Part shown: in pieces, positions 54,906 through 63,939 of the stretch
Layout of the letters: the number at the start of each line of letters is the position of its first letter
How positions within the stretch are numbered: position 1 is the first letter of the stretch
Origin: Candidatus Poribacteria bacterium
Lineage (GTDB): Bacteria; Poribacteria; WGA-4E; WGA-3G
Assembly (NCBI GenBank): GCA_022825665.1
Contig: JAJDWI010000060.1
Coordinates: 35,589-99,588 of the forward strand
Direction: 5' to 3'
Length of the DNA: 64,000 nt
The notes under the pieces: model-generated
The model's input: only the letters and a program-made list of their open reading frames with translations
Databases searched by the model: none
Told to the model about the DNA's origin: nothing
Program-made: the position numbers and the translations under genes

Positions 54906-55025
54906 TCATTTACCTCATTCAGCAGCAGTATTTCGTCGAATCCTATCAATCCGTTACCTAATTTGTTTCTACATTCCTCAAATTGTAACTTTGTTTGTTC
55001 CAATCTACAAATCTCATATTTTCTG

Positions 55026-55484
55026 TCATAATTGACACAACCACTCCTGAGCTGTGCCATCCCCTAACACAACCCACGCCTGTCGGTTCGTTTTCTTTAT
55101 CGGAATAACGGGATCGTAACGTTGGACATTTTTCACATGCATAAACGTCGCATACTTAGACGCACACCACTTCTTTTCGAATACATCGCGATATATATTC
55201 ATAACATCTCGGTGACCAAAGATTTTTAGTCTGTCCACATCACAAATTGACTCATAAAGTTGTCTATCAAGACATGATTCTGCGTGGAAAGTATCAACTT
55301 TAGCGACTTCAAACGCGCCTTTGATGGGACCTCCGCTCTGTTTCATGATGACATGATCACCAACTGCAATAGACTTATATGGTGGGAGTTTGATTTTGCT
55401 CATGCGTGTTTCAATGGTTTTATGTCCATCTAATAGTAGGTTGAGGAATGGTTGGGTTAGGATGGCAAGATGTGTTGTTGGCAT
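55026..55484 (-). CDS. ASCH-domain protein
   Basis: A 152-residue protein with an ASCH (PUA-like) fold: HLAILTQPFLNLLLDGHKTIETRMSKI then AVGDHVIMKQSGGPIKGAFEV, the classic arrangement (hydrophobic start, K-T-I-E-R, G-D). ASCH proteins bind or process modified RNA bases or nucleotides. The C-terminal part (GTAQEWLCQL) is not diagnostic. No good Shine-Dalgarno, and no partner gene is suggested. An unexplained open frame without a start follows (see rejected). Confidence 0.75.
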   Translation of the reverse strand: MPTTHLAILTQPFLNLLLDGHKTIETRMSKIKLPPYKSIAVGDHVIMKQSGGPIKGAFEVAKVDTFHAESCLDRQLYESICDVDRLKIFGHRDVMNIYRDVFEKKWCASKYATFMHVKNVQRYDPVIPIKKTNRQAWVVLGDGTAQEWLCQL

Positions 55485-55533
55485 TTTTCTAATAGGTCTG
55501 GAAAGTTATGAAACCGAACAAATGGGTGTCGGA

Positions 55534-57741
55534 TTATGGGTGTGTAAGGTCCCATATTAACACAGTTCCATCATTGCTGACGCTGATGAGCGTTTGACCA
55601 TCGGGACTAAAGAAAAGATGTGATACCCTTTGGCTATGTCCGCGAAGTGTTTTCTTTTTTGTACCAGTCCCAGTTTTCCAGAGGTGAATATCACCCAGCA
55701 TCATTCCACTTGCGAGTGTCTGTCCATCTGGACTGAAAGCTAATGTAGAGGTGACTCTGACTTCATATCTTTGGTAACCATCTTTCCAGTTTGGATCCGT
55801 GAGAACTTTGCTGCTGCCTGTTTCTATATCCCATAAACGGATTGTTTCGTCTTGACTTCCACTGGCGAGTGTTCGACTATCCGTACTGAAAGTAATACTC
55901 TTAACATCATCAGTATGTCCTGAGAGGGTACGAATATAGTTTCCTGTCTCTACATTCCAAAGTACGATATTTCTTTCTGTTTTTGGTACCTGTTGAGGCA
56001 GCGTTTTGCCTACAATTGCAAGCATTCGTCCATCCGGACTAAACCGTGCCACATTAACTTCCTTGACTCCTATGTCTGTGAATTTATAATCTCCTGTATC
56101 TAAATTCCATACGAAAAGATTCGGGTCAAAGTATTTTCCGATACCCGCCAACATTTTCTTATCGAAATATATGTCCTCATGAATACTTAAGTATTCATGT
56201 TTCTTTAGCTGTAAGGTTCGCTGTATCACTACGGTATTAACGTCATAGAACTGGATAATAGATTTGCGGTTACCCGACGTTCCCCAACTCGCAAGCACTT
56301 CTCCATCCTGGCTAAATGCCACACCGGAAACATGTCTCCTTGGTCCCTTAAGTTTTATAAGTTTACCAGTATTGACATTCCAAAGATGGATAGTATTATG
56401 AAGAATTGAACTACCCGCAAGCCTTCTTCCATCTGGACTTAGAACAGCGTCCGTAACATATTTTTTATCTGCTATGAAGTTATTTTGATGCTGACTTGTG
56501 TTTGAATCCCATAGACGAAGGATGTTGCTGCCATAACACAAACTCATAAGCGTGTGTGTATCAGCACTTAGCGATACATCTCTAAATAATGCTCCATATC
56601 CTGTTACTGTTTTCTTTATTTTACCGGTGTCAACATCAAAAAAACGTAACGTATTGTCAACACTGGAACTAACAAGTGTGCGATTATCTGGACTAAAAGC
56701 GACTGATGTAACAGCACTTTTATATTCTTTAAATCTTTGCTTTACTTTTCCAGTGTTGACATCCCATATATGAATTGCAAGATTATCTAAACTGGCAAGG
56801 AAGTTTCCATCTTGACTGAAAACTAAAAACGAAATCCCAAAACTATCTGTTTCGAATATTTTCCTCCGCGTTCCAGTGTTGACATCCCAAAGATTGATCT
56901 CCCAAACCCGATTGAACCTTTGCCTTTTATAACTTTGATCTGCAATTGCAAGTGTCCGTAAATCTGAACTAAAGGATGCAAAATTTTCGAACCTGTTCGA
57001 ATGTTCAGCAATAAGTGTGTGCACTTCTTTTCGTGTCGCAATATCCCAGAAACGAAAAGTGTCATTGTTACTGTCGCTTGCGATTGTTTTCCCATCTGAA
57101 CTGAATGAATTGTTGTATCCGCCTAAGCCCATATACATGTTTGGTATGTTGTTATCGTTATCGTCCATCCCATTTTCAACTGCAGATAGTGTGTTTTTGC
57201 GCTGTCCTTCGGGGATATCCCACAAGTCAACCCTAGAGGAATAGACAACTACCAGTGTATGACCATTAGGCATAAAAAAGACATTATCAACACCAAAACG
57301 ATACTCCTGTCTTGTAAAGGTTTTCAGGCGTTCGCCAGTAGAAGTGTTCCAAAGCTGCACTTCACCATTTTCAGTTCCTATAGCAAGGGTACTACCATCA
57401 GCACTAAATGAGATACTATTGATAACCCCGGTATGTGCTGCAAGTAAATGTTGTGGTTCTGCTGTTTGTCCATTGAAAATCCAAACACCAATATCACTTA
57501 CAACAGCTAACAAATTGCCATCTGGAGAATACTGCATCGCACTGACGGTCCCTGATCCAATACGTGAGCTTGCCCCTTCAGGTAAATGCCACTGCTTATA
57601 GTCAAGCCGTATGTTGCGTTCTTTTTCAAGTATCCTCTCATCATCAAGGTGTTTGAGAAAAAATACTCCACCTATAATTATAAGAATAACTCCTGTTAAC
57701 ATGCCAATGATGAGTCGCTTGGCATAAAGGAATTTTACCAT
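55534..57741 (-). CDS. membrane-anchored WD40 protein, about 15 repeats
   Basis: A 735-residue protein with an N-terminal transmembrane segment (LIIGMLTGVILIIIGGVFFL) and about 15 WD40 repeats between residues 60 and 735, probably two propellers. Typical repeats end in LWDI, IWDV, FFDV or LWNV with VAFSPDG starts (for example HTDDVKSITFSTDSRTLASG). Most carry the H-x~26-G-H/WD pattern only partly. It is likely an anchored protein-interaction scaffold. GGAG precedes the ATG. The gene is followed at 50 bases by the ASCH gene in the same direction. WD40 propellers also occur in the secreted protein at 4362, but without close identity by eye. Confidence 0.82.
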   Translation of the reverse strand: MVKFLYAKRLIIGMLTGVILIIIGGVFFLKHLDDERILEKERNIRLDYKQWHLPEGASSRIGSGTVSAMQYSPDGNLLAVVSDIGVWIFNGQTAEPQHLLAAHTGVINSISFSADGSTLAIGTENGEVQLWNTSTGERLKTFTRQEYRFGVDNVFFMPNGHTLVVVYSSRVDLWDIPEGQRKNTLSAVENGMDDNDNNIPNMYMGLGGYNNSFSSDGKTIASDSNNDTFRFWDIATRKEVHTLIAEHSNRFENFASFSSDLRTLAIADQSYKRQRFNRVWEINLWDVNTGTRRKIFETDSFGISFLVFSQDGNFLASLDNLAIHIWDVNTGKVKQRFKEYKSAVTSVAFSPDNRTLVSSSVDNTLRFFDVDTGKIKKTVTGYGALFRDVSLSADTHTLMSLCYGSNILRLWDSNTSQHQNNFIADKKYVTDAVLSPDGRRLAGSSILHNTIHLWNVNTGKLIKLKGPRRHVSGVAFSQDGEVLASWGTSGNRKSIIQFYDVNTVVIQRTLQLKKHEYLSIHEDIYFDKKMLAGIGKYFDPNLFVWNLDTGDYKFTDIGVKEVNVARFSPDGRMLAIVGKTLPQQVPKTERNIVLWNVETGNYIRTLSGHTDDVKSITFSTDSRTLASGSQDETIRLWDIETGSSKVLTDPNWKDGYQRYEVRVTSTLAFSPDGQTLASGMMLGDIHLWKTGTGTKKKTLRGHSQRVSHLFFSPDGQTLISVSNDGTVLIWDLTHP

Positions 57742-57859
57742 TGTATAGTCTCCAAATGTTAGGGTACCGCTAAAATGATAGTCAATGTATTTTTCATGAG
57801 AAAATAATCCTTCAATGTAATCCGATATTACCTATTATAGTAAAAGACATAATTACTTA

Positions 57860-57978
57860 CACACTACGGTAGGTTCGGTTTCCTAACCGAACCGGTGTTT
57901 ATTCAGTCTCATAGATGCGGTTAGGAAACCGCATCTACCGCGGAGTGTGCACTTATTTCGCGGAGTGTGCACTTATTT
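57860..57978. repeat. foldback repeat with inverted outer arms and a 20-bp tandem duplication
   Basis: Two hairpins, GGTTCGGTTTCCTAACCGAACC (split: 57872-57893) and GCGGTTAGGAAACCGC (57917-57932), lie between arms ACAC-TACGGTAG and CTACCGCGGAGTGT. Then CGCGGAGTGTGCACTTATTT occurs twice in tandem at 57939-57958 and 57959-57978. The second hairpin plus ATCTACCG matches 4249-4272 at 23 of 24 bases. No gene lies in the rest of 57742-58048. Confidence 0.65.
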
Positions 57979-58048
57979 TTAGGTTTCACTATAACACACA
58001 AAAGGCTATATTATTATTTTATTTTTAAACTTATGTGTTAATTTGATA

Positions 58049-59005
58049 TTATACATAATACATGATATATACGATATGAAAGAACACCGGACCCGTAACC
58101 GCAAGGGAATCGATTCTATCTAAAATGCCACCATGTCCAGGAATTGTATCTCCTGTATCCTTAAGTCCAATATCCCTTTTAATCGCAGACACAACTACAT
58201 CCCCGATGAATCCAGTGATAGCAATTACACCACAAGTGATGAGTATTTCAATCTCTGAAAACGGTGTCAAGAAACGTAAAAAGTATCCAACTACCACTGA
58301 AGTAATCACACCACCTATAAGTCCTTCCCAAGTTTTACCCGGACTCACCTTCGGAATAACCTTAAACCTACCAAGAAACTTTCCCCATGTAAATTGGAAG
58401 ACATCGTTCATTTCCGTTATGAATACAATAAACAACAAGAGTGCCCTTCCACCAGCATTAAATCCTTCAATTTCTGGCAATGAGATTAGAAAAGCTAAAT
58501 GACTAATACCAAATACCGTTAACATCAATTGAGCAGGCAGGACGCTCATTGAACGACTAATATCCTCTGTTTCACCAATTATCACCAACATAAATGCGAT
58601 CCATAGATACATAAACACCGGGATGAAGATGATAAACAAACTATACTGACCGATGTATGCAAAATAATATTGAAAGGGAATACTCAAAAAACACCACATC
58701 AATACTTTACGATCTGCCTCTCGGACATTTTTGCTGATTGATGATAATTCCCGTAATGCCAGAAACGAAAGTAACCCCAATGAAATAAAAGTGATGACAG
58801 GATGTAAGACAACTGCTAAAACAAAGATAGTCGCCATTACCCACCAAGACCTTGTTCGCATGACTAATTCCGAAAGATTGGCTTTTGGTTTAACTTTACT
58901 TATAATCCAAAACAGAATACTCGCAAAAACCAGGATACCGAATATCAGACCGATGACTAAGGCTATCTCTTTTTGTTGTACTATGAGTAAATCAAGTATA
59001 TTCAT
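58049..59005 (-). CDS. ynbB: CDP-diglyceride synthase-like protein (YnbB/CdsA family)
   Basis: A 318-residue integral membrane protein with about eight hydrophobic segments. The cytidylyltransferase signature is complete: SPGKTWEGLIGG, then GDVVVSAIKRDIGLKDTG and PGHGGILDRIDSL. It converts phosphatidate and CTP to CDP-diacylglycerol at the membrane. Its sequence and neighbour match the E. coli ynbA-ynbB pair more than the housekeeping cdsA. I start at ATG 59005 (GGGAG 5 bases before) rather than 59032, which would overlap the next gene by 26 bases. Confidence 0.85.
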   Translation of the reverse strand: MNILDLLIVQQKEIALVIGLIFGILVFASILFWIISKVKPKANLSELVMRTRSWWVMATIFVLAVVLHPVITFISLGLLSFLALRELSSISKNVREADRKVLMWCFLSIPFQYYFAYIGQYSLFIIFIPVFMYLWIAFMLVIIGETEDISRSMSVLPAQLMLTVFGISHLAFLISLPEIEGFNAGGRALLLFIVFITEMNDVFQFTWGKFLGRFKVIPKVSPGKTWEGLIGGVITSVVVGYFLRFLTPFSEIEILITCGVIAITGFIGDVVVSAIKRDIGLKDTGDTIPGHGGILDRIDSLAVTGPVFFHIVYIMYYV

Positions 59006-59006
59006 T

Positions 59007-59612
59007 TTAACTCCCGATTTGAGATAATCCATTTTTGATTCGTATTACAGAACTTAATAACAGTAGAATACTCATACCCACAAATATGTAATCAAAGGCT
59101 ACATATATCGTGGTGAAAAAGTAAAACAGCAAACAAGTTAATCCCAAAACGAATGCTCTGTCACTTTTCCCCATTGGACCATCATATCTTCTTGTCCCAG
59201 TTGCAGCTTTTGTTAATACCCCTATATACTCATTTAGCATTGAAAGAAATATAAATAATAACACCCACCGGAAATTCACACCTGCCAGTTTTACCAGAGG
59301 GAAATACAAGGCAGCGTCAGAAACAACATCCCCAAGTTCATTCAATATTTCTCCTGCTTCGCTTGTCATATTGTAGGTTTTTGCCATCATACCATCAAGA
59401 GCATTCAATGTCATTCTTAGTAATAGTGCAATAGGGAAAATCCAAAGCATATGACCATTGGGAAAATACCAGAACAGAATACCAATCGTGAAAGACAGTA
59501 ATATCGCCATCCATGTGATACCGTTTGCAGTAAAACCTGCTTTATAAAACATATTTAGTAGTGGTTTCACCAATTGCTGAAACTTAGGTTTTATTTTATA
59601 GAATGAAATCAT
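59007..59612 (-). CDS. ynbA: CDP-alcohol phosphatidyltransferase (YnbA-like)
   Basis: A 201-residue membrane enzyme using CDP-diacylglycerol and an alcohol such as glycerol-phosphate or inositol. The family motif D-G-x2-A-R-x8-G-x3-D-x3-D appears as NALDGMMAKTYNMTSEAG followed by EILNELGDVVSD, with Asn in the first and third Asp positions and Lys for Arg. The same N-A-L-D-G and N-E-x-G-D spelling occurs in E. coli YnbA, so it marks the branch rather than damage. It makes a membrane phospholipid head group of unknown identity. AAGGAAGG precedes the ATG. It is immediately upstream of the CdsA-like gene. Confidence 0.85.
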   Translation of the reverse strand: MISFYKIKPKFQQLVKPLLNMFYKAGFTANGITWMAILLSFTIGILFWYFPNGHMLWIFPIALLLRMTLNALDGMMAKTYNMTSEAGEILNELGDVVSDAALYFPLVKLAGVNFRWVLLFIFLSMLNEYIGVLTKAATGTRRYDGPMGKSDRAFVLGLTCLLFYFFTTIYVAFDYIFVGMSILLLLSSVIRIKNGLSQIGS

Positions 59613-59817
59613 ATTGTTGTCCTTCCTTCAATAAGTGGTGTATGTTATTCGCTGAAATTGTGTTAGTGGTAACTCAGATATGAGAAATTGTTGGATTTGC
59701 TTTATACTATATTTCTTACGGAAAGTTATATCAAGGTATAGGACCTGAAATCGTAACTTGCATAATACCATTATATACAATTTATCAAGTAAAAGATAGA
59801 TTGTCATGAAAAGACAT
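59613..59817. other. intergenic stretch, nothing seen
   Basis: I see no gene or repeat here, only A+T-rich sequence between the divergent ynbA-like and SpoIIE-like genes. The promoter for the latter begins at 59818. Confidence 0.4.
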
Positions 59818-59846
59818 TTGACATATCTTCCGTTGCAAAGTATAAT
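59818..59846 (+). promoter_or_regulatory. consensus promoter of the cNMP/SpoIIE phosphatase gene
   Basis: TTGACA (59818-59823), exactly 17 bases, TATAAT (59841-59846). Both boxes are perfect; the leader to the ATG at 59925 is about 70 bases. Confidence 0.7.
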
Positions 59847-59924
59847 AGCACGATATTATCCAAAATACATCTAATTTAAGATTTCCAAACACTTGTAAAA
59901 TATATACGCAGGACATAAAGGTTA

Positions 59925-61106
59925 ATGATAGCAGAAGAGAAAATACAGTTCCTACAAAAAACCGAACTTTTTGCAGAACTCTCAAAAGCAGATTTAGAAT
60001 CTATTAGCGATATTGTACACGAGGTGGTTTTCTCCGCGGATCATACCATTTTTGAGGAGGGTGCAGAAGGGGATTCACTATACCTACTTGTTGATGGTGA
60101 AATTAGCATCATAAAAGCCGACACAGAGGTGTTATCATTTAATGAGAAAGGTTACTGTTTCGGTGAAGTTGCACTGATTGACGATAAGCCGAGAAGTGCG
60201 ACGATTAAGACAGTTACACCAACACGTCTCCTACGCATAACTCGGAACGAATTCTACCACGCATTGGCGCGCGAACCTTTGATCGGTAGGGGAATGTTTC
60301 GGGTCCTGAATAATAAAATACGACACGATCTTGAAGTTCAGATGAGTGCTATCCGCAAAGAGGTGGCACAAGAGGAGTCTATGCGGCTTGCCGCCGAAGT
60401 TCAGCAATCAATCTTACCGAACGAAGAGATTACGCATCCGTGTATTTCCTCAGCAGGATATTGTCAACCAACAAACAGTGTAGGTGGGGATTATTACGAT
60501 TACCTATATCTACCGAACAAACAGGTTGGGATTTTCATTGGGGATGTGATGGGACATGGGGTTCATTCCGCAATGCTCGCAGCAATGACGAAAAGCGGTA
60601 TCCAGACGCAAATTAGGTTCGATGCATCAGTTCCGGAAGTAATGAAAGCGGTCAAACGTGTCACCGAAGAAGATGCTCAAACTTTTATTTATATGACATG
60701 CTGTTATGTGATTATCCATCAAGACAATCGGATTGAGTTTGCTAACGCGGGACATCCAGCAATGCTTCATTACCGTTCGAGTAAAAGGGAATTTATTGAA
60801 TTGGAATCGCAATTTGCGCCAGTTGGTATCGCGTTACCTGATCAAAATCCAGTGACACACTACCATAGTACTGAAACGACATGGGAACCCGGTGACCTGC
60901 TTGTGCTTTATTCGGATGGTATCACAGAGACCTTTAATGCAAATGCTGAGATGTATGGACTCGAAAGGTTCAAAAAATTATTATATGAAAAACGACACTT
61001 GTCCCCTATTGAAATTCGAAAGGCAATTCTTTCTGACCTTGAGACGTATCAACAAGGTGAAAGCATACATGATGATATTACGTTAGTAGTGGCAAAATTT
61101 CTTTAG
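59925..61106 (+). CDS. cyclic-nucleotide-binding domain fused to SpoIIE/RsbU-type PP2C phosphatase
   Basis: A 393-residue cytoplasmic signalling enzyme. Residues 1-130 are a cNMP-binding (CRP-like) domain: LYLLVDGEISIIKAD and FGEVALIDDKPRSATIKT form the phosphate-binding cassette. A coiled linker (about 140-165) follows. Residues 175-393 are PP2C/SpoIIE with Asp in GGDYYDYLYL and GDVMGHGVHSAMLAA, then FANAGHPAMLHYR, YSDGITETFN and HDDITLVV. It would dephosphorylate an anti-sigma-antagonist-type protein when a cyclic nucleotide binds. No partner kinase or STAS protein is adjacent. AAAGG lies upstream of the ATG. Confidence 0.88.
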   Translation: MIAEEKIQFLQKTELFAELSKADLESISDIVHEVVFSADHTIFEEGAEGDSLYLLVDGEISIIKADTEVLSFNEKGYCFGEVALIDDKPRSATIKTVTPTRLLRITRNEFYHALAREPLIGRGMFRVLNNKIRHDLEVQMSAIRKEVAQEESMRLAAEVQQSILPNEEITHPCISSAGYCQPTNSVGGDYYDYLYLPNKQVGIFIGDVMGHGVHSAMLAAMTKSGIQTQIRFDASVPEVMKAVKRVTEEDAQTFIYMTCCYVIIHQDNRIEFANAGHPAMLHYRSSKREFIELESQFAPVGIALPDQNPVTHYHSTETTWEPGDLLVLYSDGITETFNANAEMYGLERFKKLLYEKRHLSPIEIRKAILSDLETYQQGESIHDDITLVVAKFL

Positions 61107-61130
61107 GGTATTAGGGGTTAACTTGTTGAA

Positions 61131-62357
61131 TCAACCTTTTTTTTGTTGTAACTTATTGACTGCATAATGGATAATGTTTTCCATCAGTAATTTATTTTGG
61201 TTTACTGTGTATTGGCTATCGTTGCGAAGACTGGTAATAATGTATAGTCCTTTTTCATATTTCCGCGCACCTATAACAAGTTCATTGCGTTCTTTGGTAG
61301 TTGCAAATACCTCATCAGTTTCCTCCCATTCCACCCAAGCATCGTCGATAAAGATAGTACCAGATTGAATTTTATTAGGTGTAGAAAAAAGAGATGCAGA
61401 ATTATCAGTAATTTTAAAATATCTATCGGGAGGACTTTCAACACCTTTCAAATTGCCTTGCAACCAACCAACTTCACACGGTTTTGTCGGAGTGCTGTCT
61501 TGACCTGAAACGACGACGATGCCGCCATTTTTGACGAATTCTTTGATTTTATTTTCAGTGACGTTGGTAAATAGATTTCGACCAAAGTTTGATATTTCTT
61601 CATATCCGATCCATAAAATATCGGCATCTTTTAAGTTTGGTAAGGTGCGTAATTTTGTAGATTCATAAGCCACTGGACGTTTACCAACCTTTTTTACTTT
61701 ACGTAATGCTTGGTATTCGTAGGTCATTGAATTAGTATGGACGTATGTTTGGCTCCAAGTTGCATCTGTGCTATTTCCTGTTAAAACAAGGACCTTAACA
61801 GCATCCTTTGATGCGAGAACCCACATCTTACCATCTATTATATCGCGAACAACTTTTTGAAACGTTAACGTTTTGCCATCAAAAGTACGTGTCATCATCG
61901 GGTCAATGTGAGTGAAACTCCACCATGAATCACCACCACTGTTAAGACGGTTGCGTCTACCTTGATAAGATCGCATTTGAAACCATGTGTTATCAATAAA
62001 GCACATACTATCAATCCCATATTGCTGGCGATAGAACACAATAATCGGCATACCCTCTTTTAGCAGGCGAACCATCTTTTGCGGAGAAGTGTTTTGTTTG
62101 TATTGTCCTGTGGCAAAATTCATTTTTATTTCTTTTAGATGACTTTTACCCTTTACGTCTTCTTTGACTTTAATGACAGCCTGTAGTCTTCGAACATTGA
62201 CAGATTTGACTTCACCGAAAACGATATTGGTACAGGCATCAATAACCTCGCGAATTGTATACTCCCGCTCAATGAAGCCAAACGAAGATGATGGAACAAA
62301 GAAACCGATTAGAAATAGTGAAACAATAAACGTTATAAGGACACGTGTCAAACGCAT
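61131..62357 (-). CDS. exported protein of unknown function with a glutamine-amidotransferase-like C-terminal half
   Basis: A 408-residue protein with a signal peptide (VLITFIVSLFLIGFFVPSSS, cleaved near SFG). The N-terminal ~180 residues carry DACTNIVFGEVKSVNVRRLQ and IIVFYRQQYGIDSM, an OB-like or sugar-binding-like strand pattern. From about 220 the rest (LTGNSTDATWSQTYVHTN; DILWIGYEEISNFGR; FVKNGGIVVVSGQDS; YEKGLYIITSLRNDS) looks like the ThuA/GATase-like fold, which lacks a visible catalytic Cys. The function is unknown. AGGAGG precedes the ATG and a good promoter is at 62397-62425. Confidence 0.65.
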   Translation of the reverse strand: MRLTRVLITFIVSLFLIGFFVPSSSFGFIEREYTIREVIDACTNIVFGEVKSVNVRRLQAVIKVKEDVKGKSHLKEIKMNFATGQYKQNTSPQKMVRLLKEGMPIIVFYRQQYGIDSMCFIDNTWFQMRSYQGRRNRLNSGGDSWWSFTHIDPMMTRTFDGKTLTFQKVVRDIIDGKMWVLASKDAVKVLVLTGNSTDATWSQTYVHTNSMTYEYQALRKVKKVGKRPVAYESTKLRTLPNLKDADILWIGYEEISNFGRNLFTNVTENKIKEFVKNGGIVVVSGQDSTPTKPCEVGWLQGNLKGVESPPDRYFKITDNSASLFSTPNKIQSGTIFIDDAWVEWEETDEVFATTKERNELVIGARKYEKGLYIITSLRNDSQYTVNQNKLLMENIIHYAVNKLQQKKG

Positions 62358-62396
62358 GAGATAGCCTCCTGTGGTAAGTAATGAGTTATAATTAGA

Positions 62397-62425
62397 ATAA
62401 TATCATAGAATATGCAAATTGACAA
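62397..62425 (-). promoter_or_regulatory. promoter of the exported 408-residue gene
   Basis: Minus-strand TTGTCA (62425-62420), a 17-base spacer and TATTAT (62402-62397), 40 bases before the ATG. Confidence 0.5.
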
Positions 62426-62761
62426 CAATTATGTTAATTTCAACGGAACTATTCAGTTTTCATATACTAATCTTGTAGAAGTGTTTTTCTACCCGATTTA
62501 ACAATAAGCACGTTTGTAGTCGCGCAATTCATTGCACTACTTGCTTTGTCAGCATCACGGATTACGTAGATTTAGGGTGTCCGACGAATCAGTTTACTAG
62601 GAGAGAAGGCGAGGTTAATCCAAACTTCACATGACGCAATTTATTTTAACTTGAAAAGTCTCTAAAATAATTTTACAATATAGTTGTTTACAATGTAACC
62701 AAAAGTAGAATCGTTGAATAAAATTTGACATTTACACAGCAGTATGAAATGGAGAAAAGTT
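62426..62761. other. intergenic stretch with one dispersed repeat copy
   Basis: Bases 62514-62535 (TTGTAGTCGCGCAATTCATT and two more) are the exact reverse complement of 39166-39187, a 22-base match. I see no gene. A TTGACA at 62725-62730 lacks a -10 box at the right distance. Confidence 0.5.
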
Positions 62762-63715
62762 ATGGGTAAGAAAGGCATTCCAGATCCGTTGAGTGATATA
62801 ACAAATTGGTTCCGAAGTTTTCAAAATCAATTGGCAAATGCCTGTAAGTTGCCTGAAATCGTTTCAAATCCCTCACTAGAGGGATTAGCAGGTGTGTCAA
62901 AAAAATGTGAGTTAGCGGGTGTATCAAAAAATATTAATGACAATATCTTCAAACCTTCTGATATTTTAAAGAATTCTCCTTTTGCAAAGTTTGAGGAGGT
63001 TTCCAAACATTTTTCGCAAATTGATAATACCCCCAACTTGGTTCGAGGCATATCAACCAAATCCATTCTCTCTACTACTTCGAGTATTCAGTTATATCGT
63101 TCTATTTCTGTTAGTAGATCTCCGATTATTCCTCCCTTGGTTGCTCCTGACGAATTCTACTCACCATTACCGAACCCGTTTCCTAGGATAACTACCGATG
63201 AAGTGCATGAAAGAAGTGTTCCTTTAGAAGAAGACCACGTACCATCACCGCAACCGTCTCCTTTAGAGATTTCCCAAAGAGTACTTATTGTTGGAGGTAG
63301 TTCCGACGGTTCTTACAACGCTATCGCTAGAATTATAAGAAAACTTGGCTTACAACCGATTGTTTTTGATGAACAGCCTAACGGCGGATGGACTTCTGTT
63401 GAAAAACTTGAAGCATACGCAGACATAGACTTTGTAATAGTCTTACTTACATCTGATGATAAAGGTGCACCTAAAGATAAACTTTGTGATCTTAAACCTA
63501 GGACATGCCAAAATGTTATTTCAAGACTCAGCTACTTTTGGGGTGCGTTAGGACGTGACAGAATATGTATTCTTCGTAAAGGTGATATAGAATTGCCTTC
63601 TGACATTGATGGTTGGATTCATGAATCTATGGATGGGAATGGAGGATGGCAACTATATTTAGCAAGAGAAATGAAGTATGCAGGACTACCAATTGATCAA
63701 AATAAACTCATTTAA
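62762..63715 (+). CDS. TIR-like (Cap12/PF10137-type) nucleotide-binding protein, possible defence effector
   Basis: A 317-residue protein. The first ~170 residues are Ser/Pro-rich and probably unstructured, with the direct repeat LAGVSKKCE/LAGVSKNIN. The C-terminal ~140 residues read VLIVGGSSDGSYNAIARIIR, then GLQPIVFDEQPNGGWTSVEK, ADIDFVIVLLTSDD, LKPRTCQNVI, SDIDG and LAREMKYAGLPID. That order is the PF10137 TIR-like domain of Cap12 and Pycsar effectors, which cleave NAD+ on binding a cyclic nucleotide. No cyclase is in the window. I start at 62762, with GGAG 7 bases upstream, rather than 62744. The promoter is unclear. Confidence 0.78.
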   Translation: MGKKGIPDPLSDITNWFRSFQNQLANACKLPEIVSNPSLEGLAGVSKKCELAGVSKNINDNIFKPSDILKNSPFAKFEEVSKHFSQIDNTPNLVRGISTKSILSTTSSIQLYRSISVSRSPIIPPLVAPDEFYSPLPNPFPRITTDEVHERSVPLEEDHVPSPQPSPLEISQRVLIVGGSSDGSYNAIARIIRKLGLQPIVFDEQPNGGWTSVEKLEAYADIDFVIVLLTSDDKGAPKDKLCDLKPRTCQNVISRLSYFWGALGRDRICILRKGDIELPSDIDGWIHESMDGNGGWQLYLAREMKYAGLPIDQNKLI

Positions 63716-63764
63716 GTTACAAAACCTAAACCATATCTTTGTTAGAACATGATACAAAATTCAA

Positions 63765-63796
63765 CTTAACACCGTCGTTGCTGCTGCGGTGTTAAG
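63765..63796 (+). terminator. hairpin after the TIR gene
   Basis: CTTAACACCG (63765-63774), a 12-base loop and CGGTGTTAAG (63787-63796) form a perfect 10-bp stem 50 bases after the stop. There is no T-run, so it may instead be regulatory for the small ORF at 63811. Confidence 0.45.
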
Positions 63797-63810
63797 ATAA
63801 GAGGAAAATA

Positions 63811-63939
63811 ATGGGAGAGAAAGCCTTACCAAAATTGATTACAAGTAGAAAAGAGGCGTTAATACCTTCGCCAATTATCCTGGATTTATTTGAGGTTGTG
63901 TGTAATGAATGGCACCGATTGCCCCCAAGTGTTCAGTGA
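63811..63939 (+). CDS. possible 42-residue small ORF
   Basis: ATG with GAGG 6 bases upstream; the frame ends at TGA 63937. It opens MGEKALPKLITSRKEALIPS and is followed by no continuing frame. It may be a short gene, a TIR-linked small protein or chance. The window ends 61 bases after its stop. Confidence 0.3.
   Translation: MGEKALPKLITSRKEALIPSPIILDLFEVVCNEWHRLPPSVQ

Noticed and set aside
54902..55015. A 42-codon open leftward frame after the ASCH gene (YDRKYEICRLEQTKLQFEEC and on), protein-like and coiled
   Set aside because: It has no start codon in good context, lies one frame off the ASCH stop and overlaps the end of the AddB-like gene. It may be a pseudogene remnant or a frameshifted extension, but nothing supports translation.
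62725..62730. TTGACA as the -35 box of the TIR gene
   Set aside because: No -10 box at 16-18 bases; it would fall inside the coding region.
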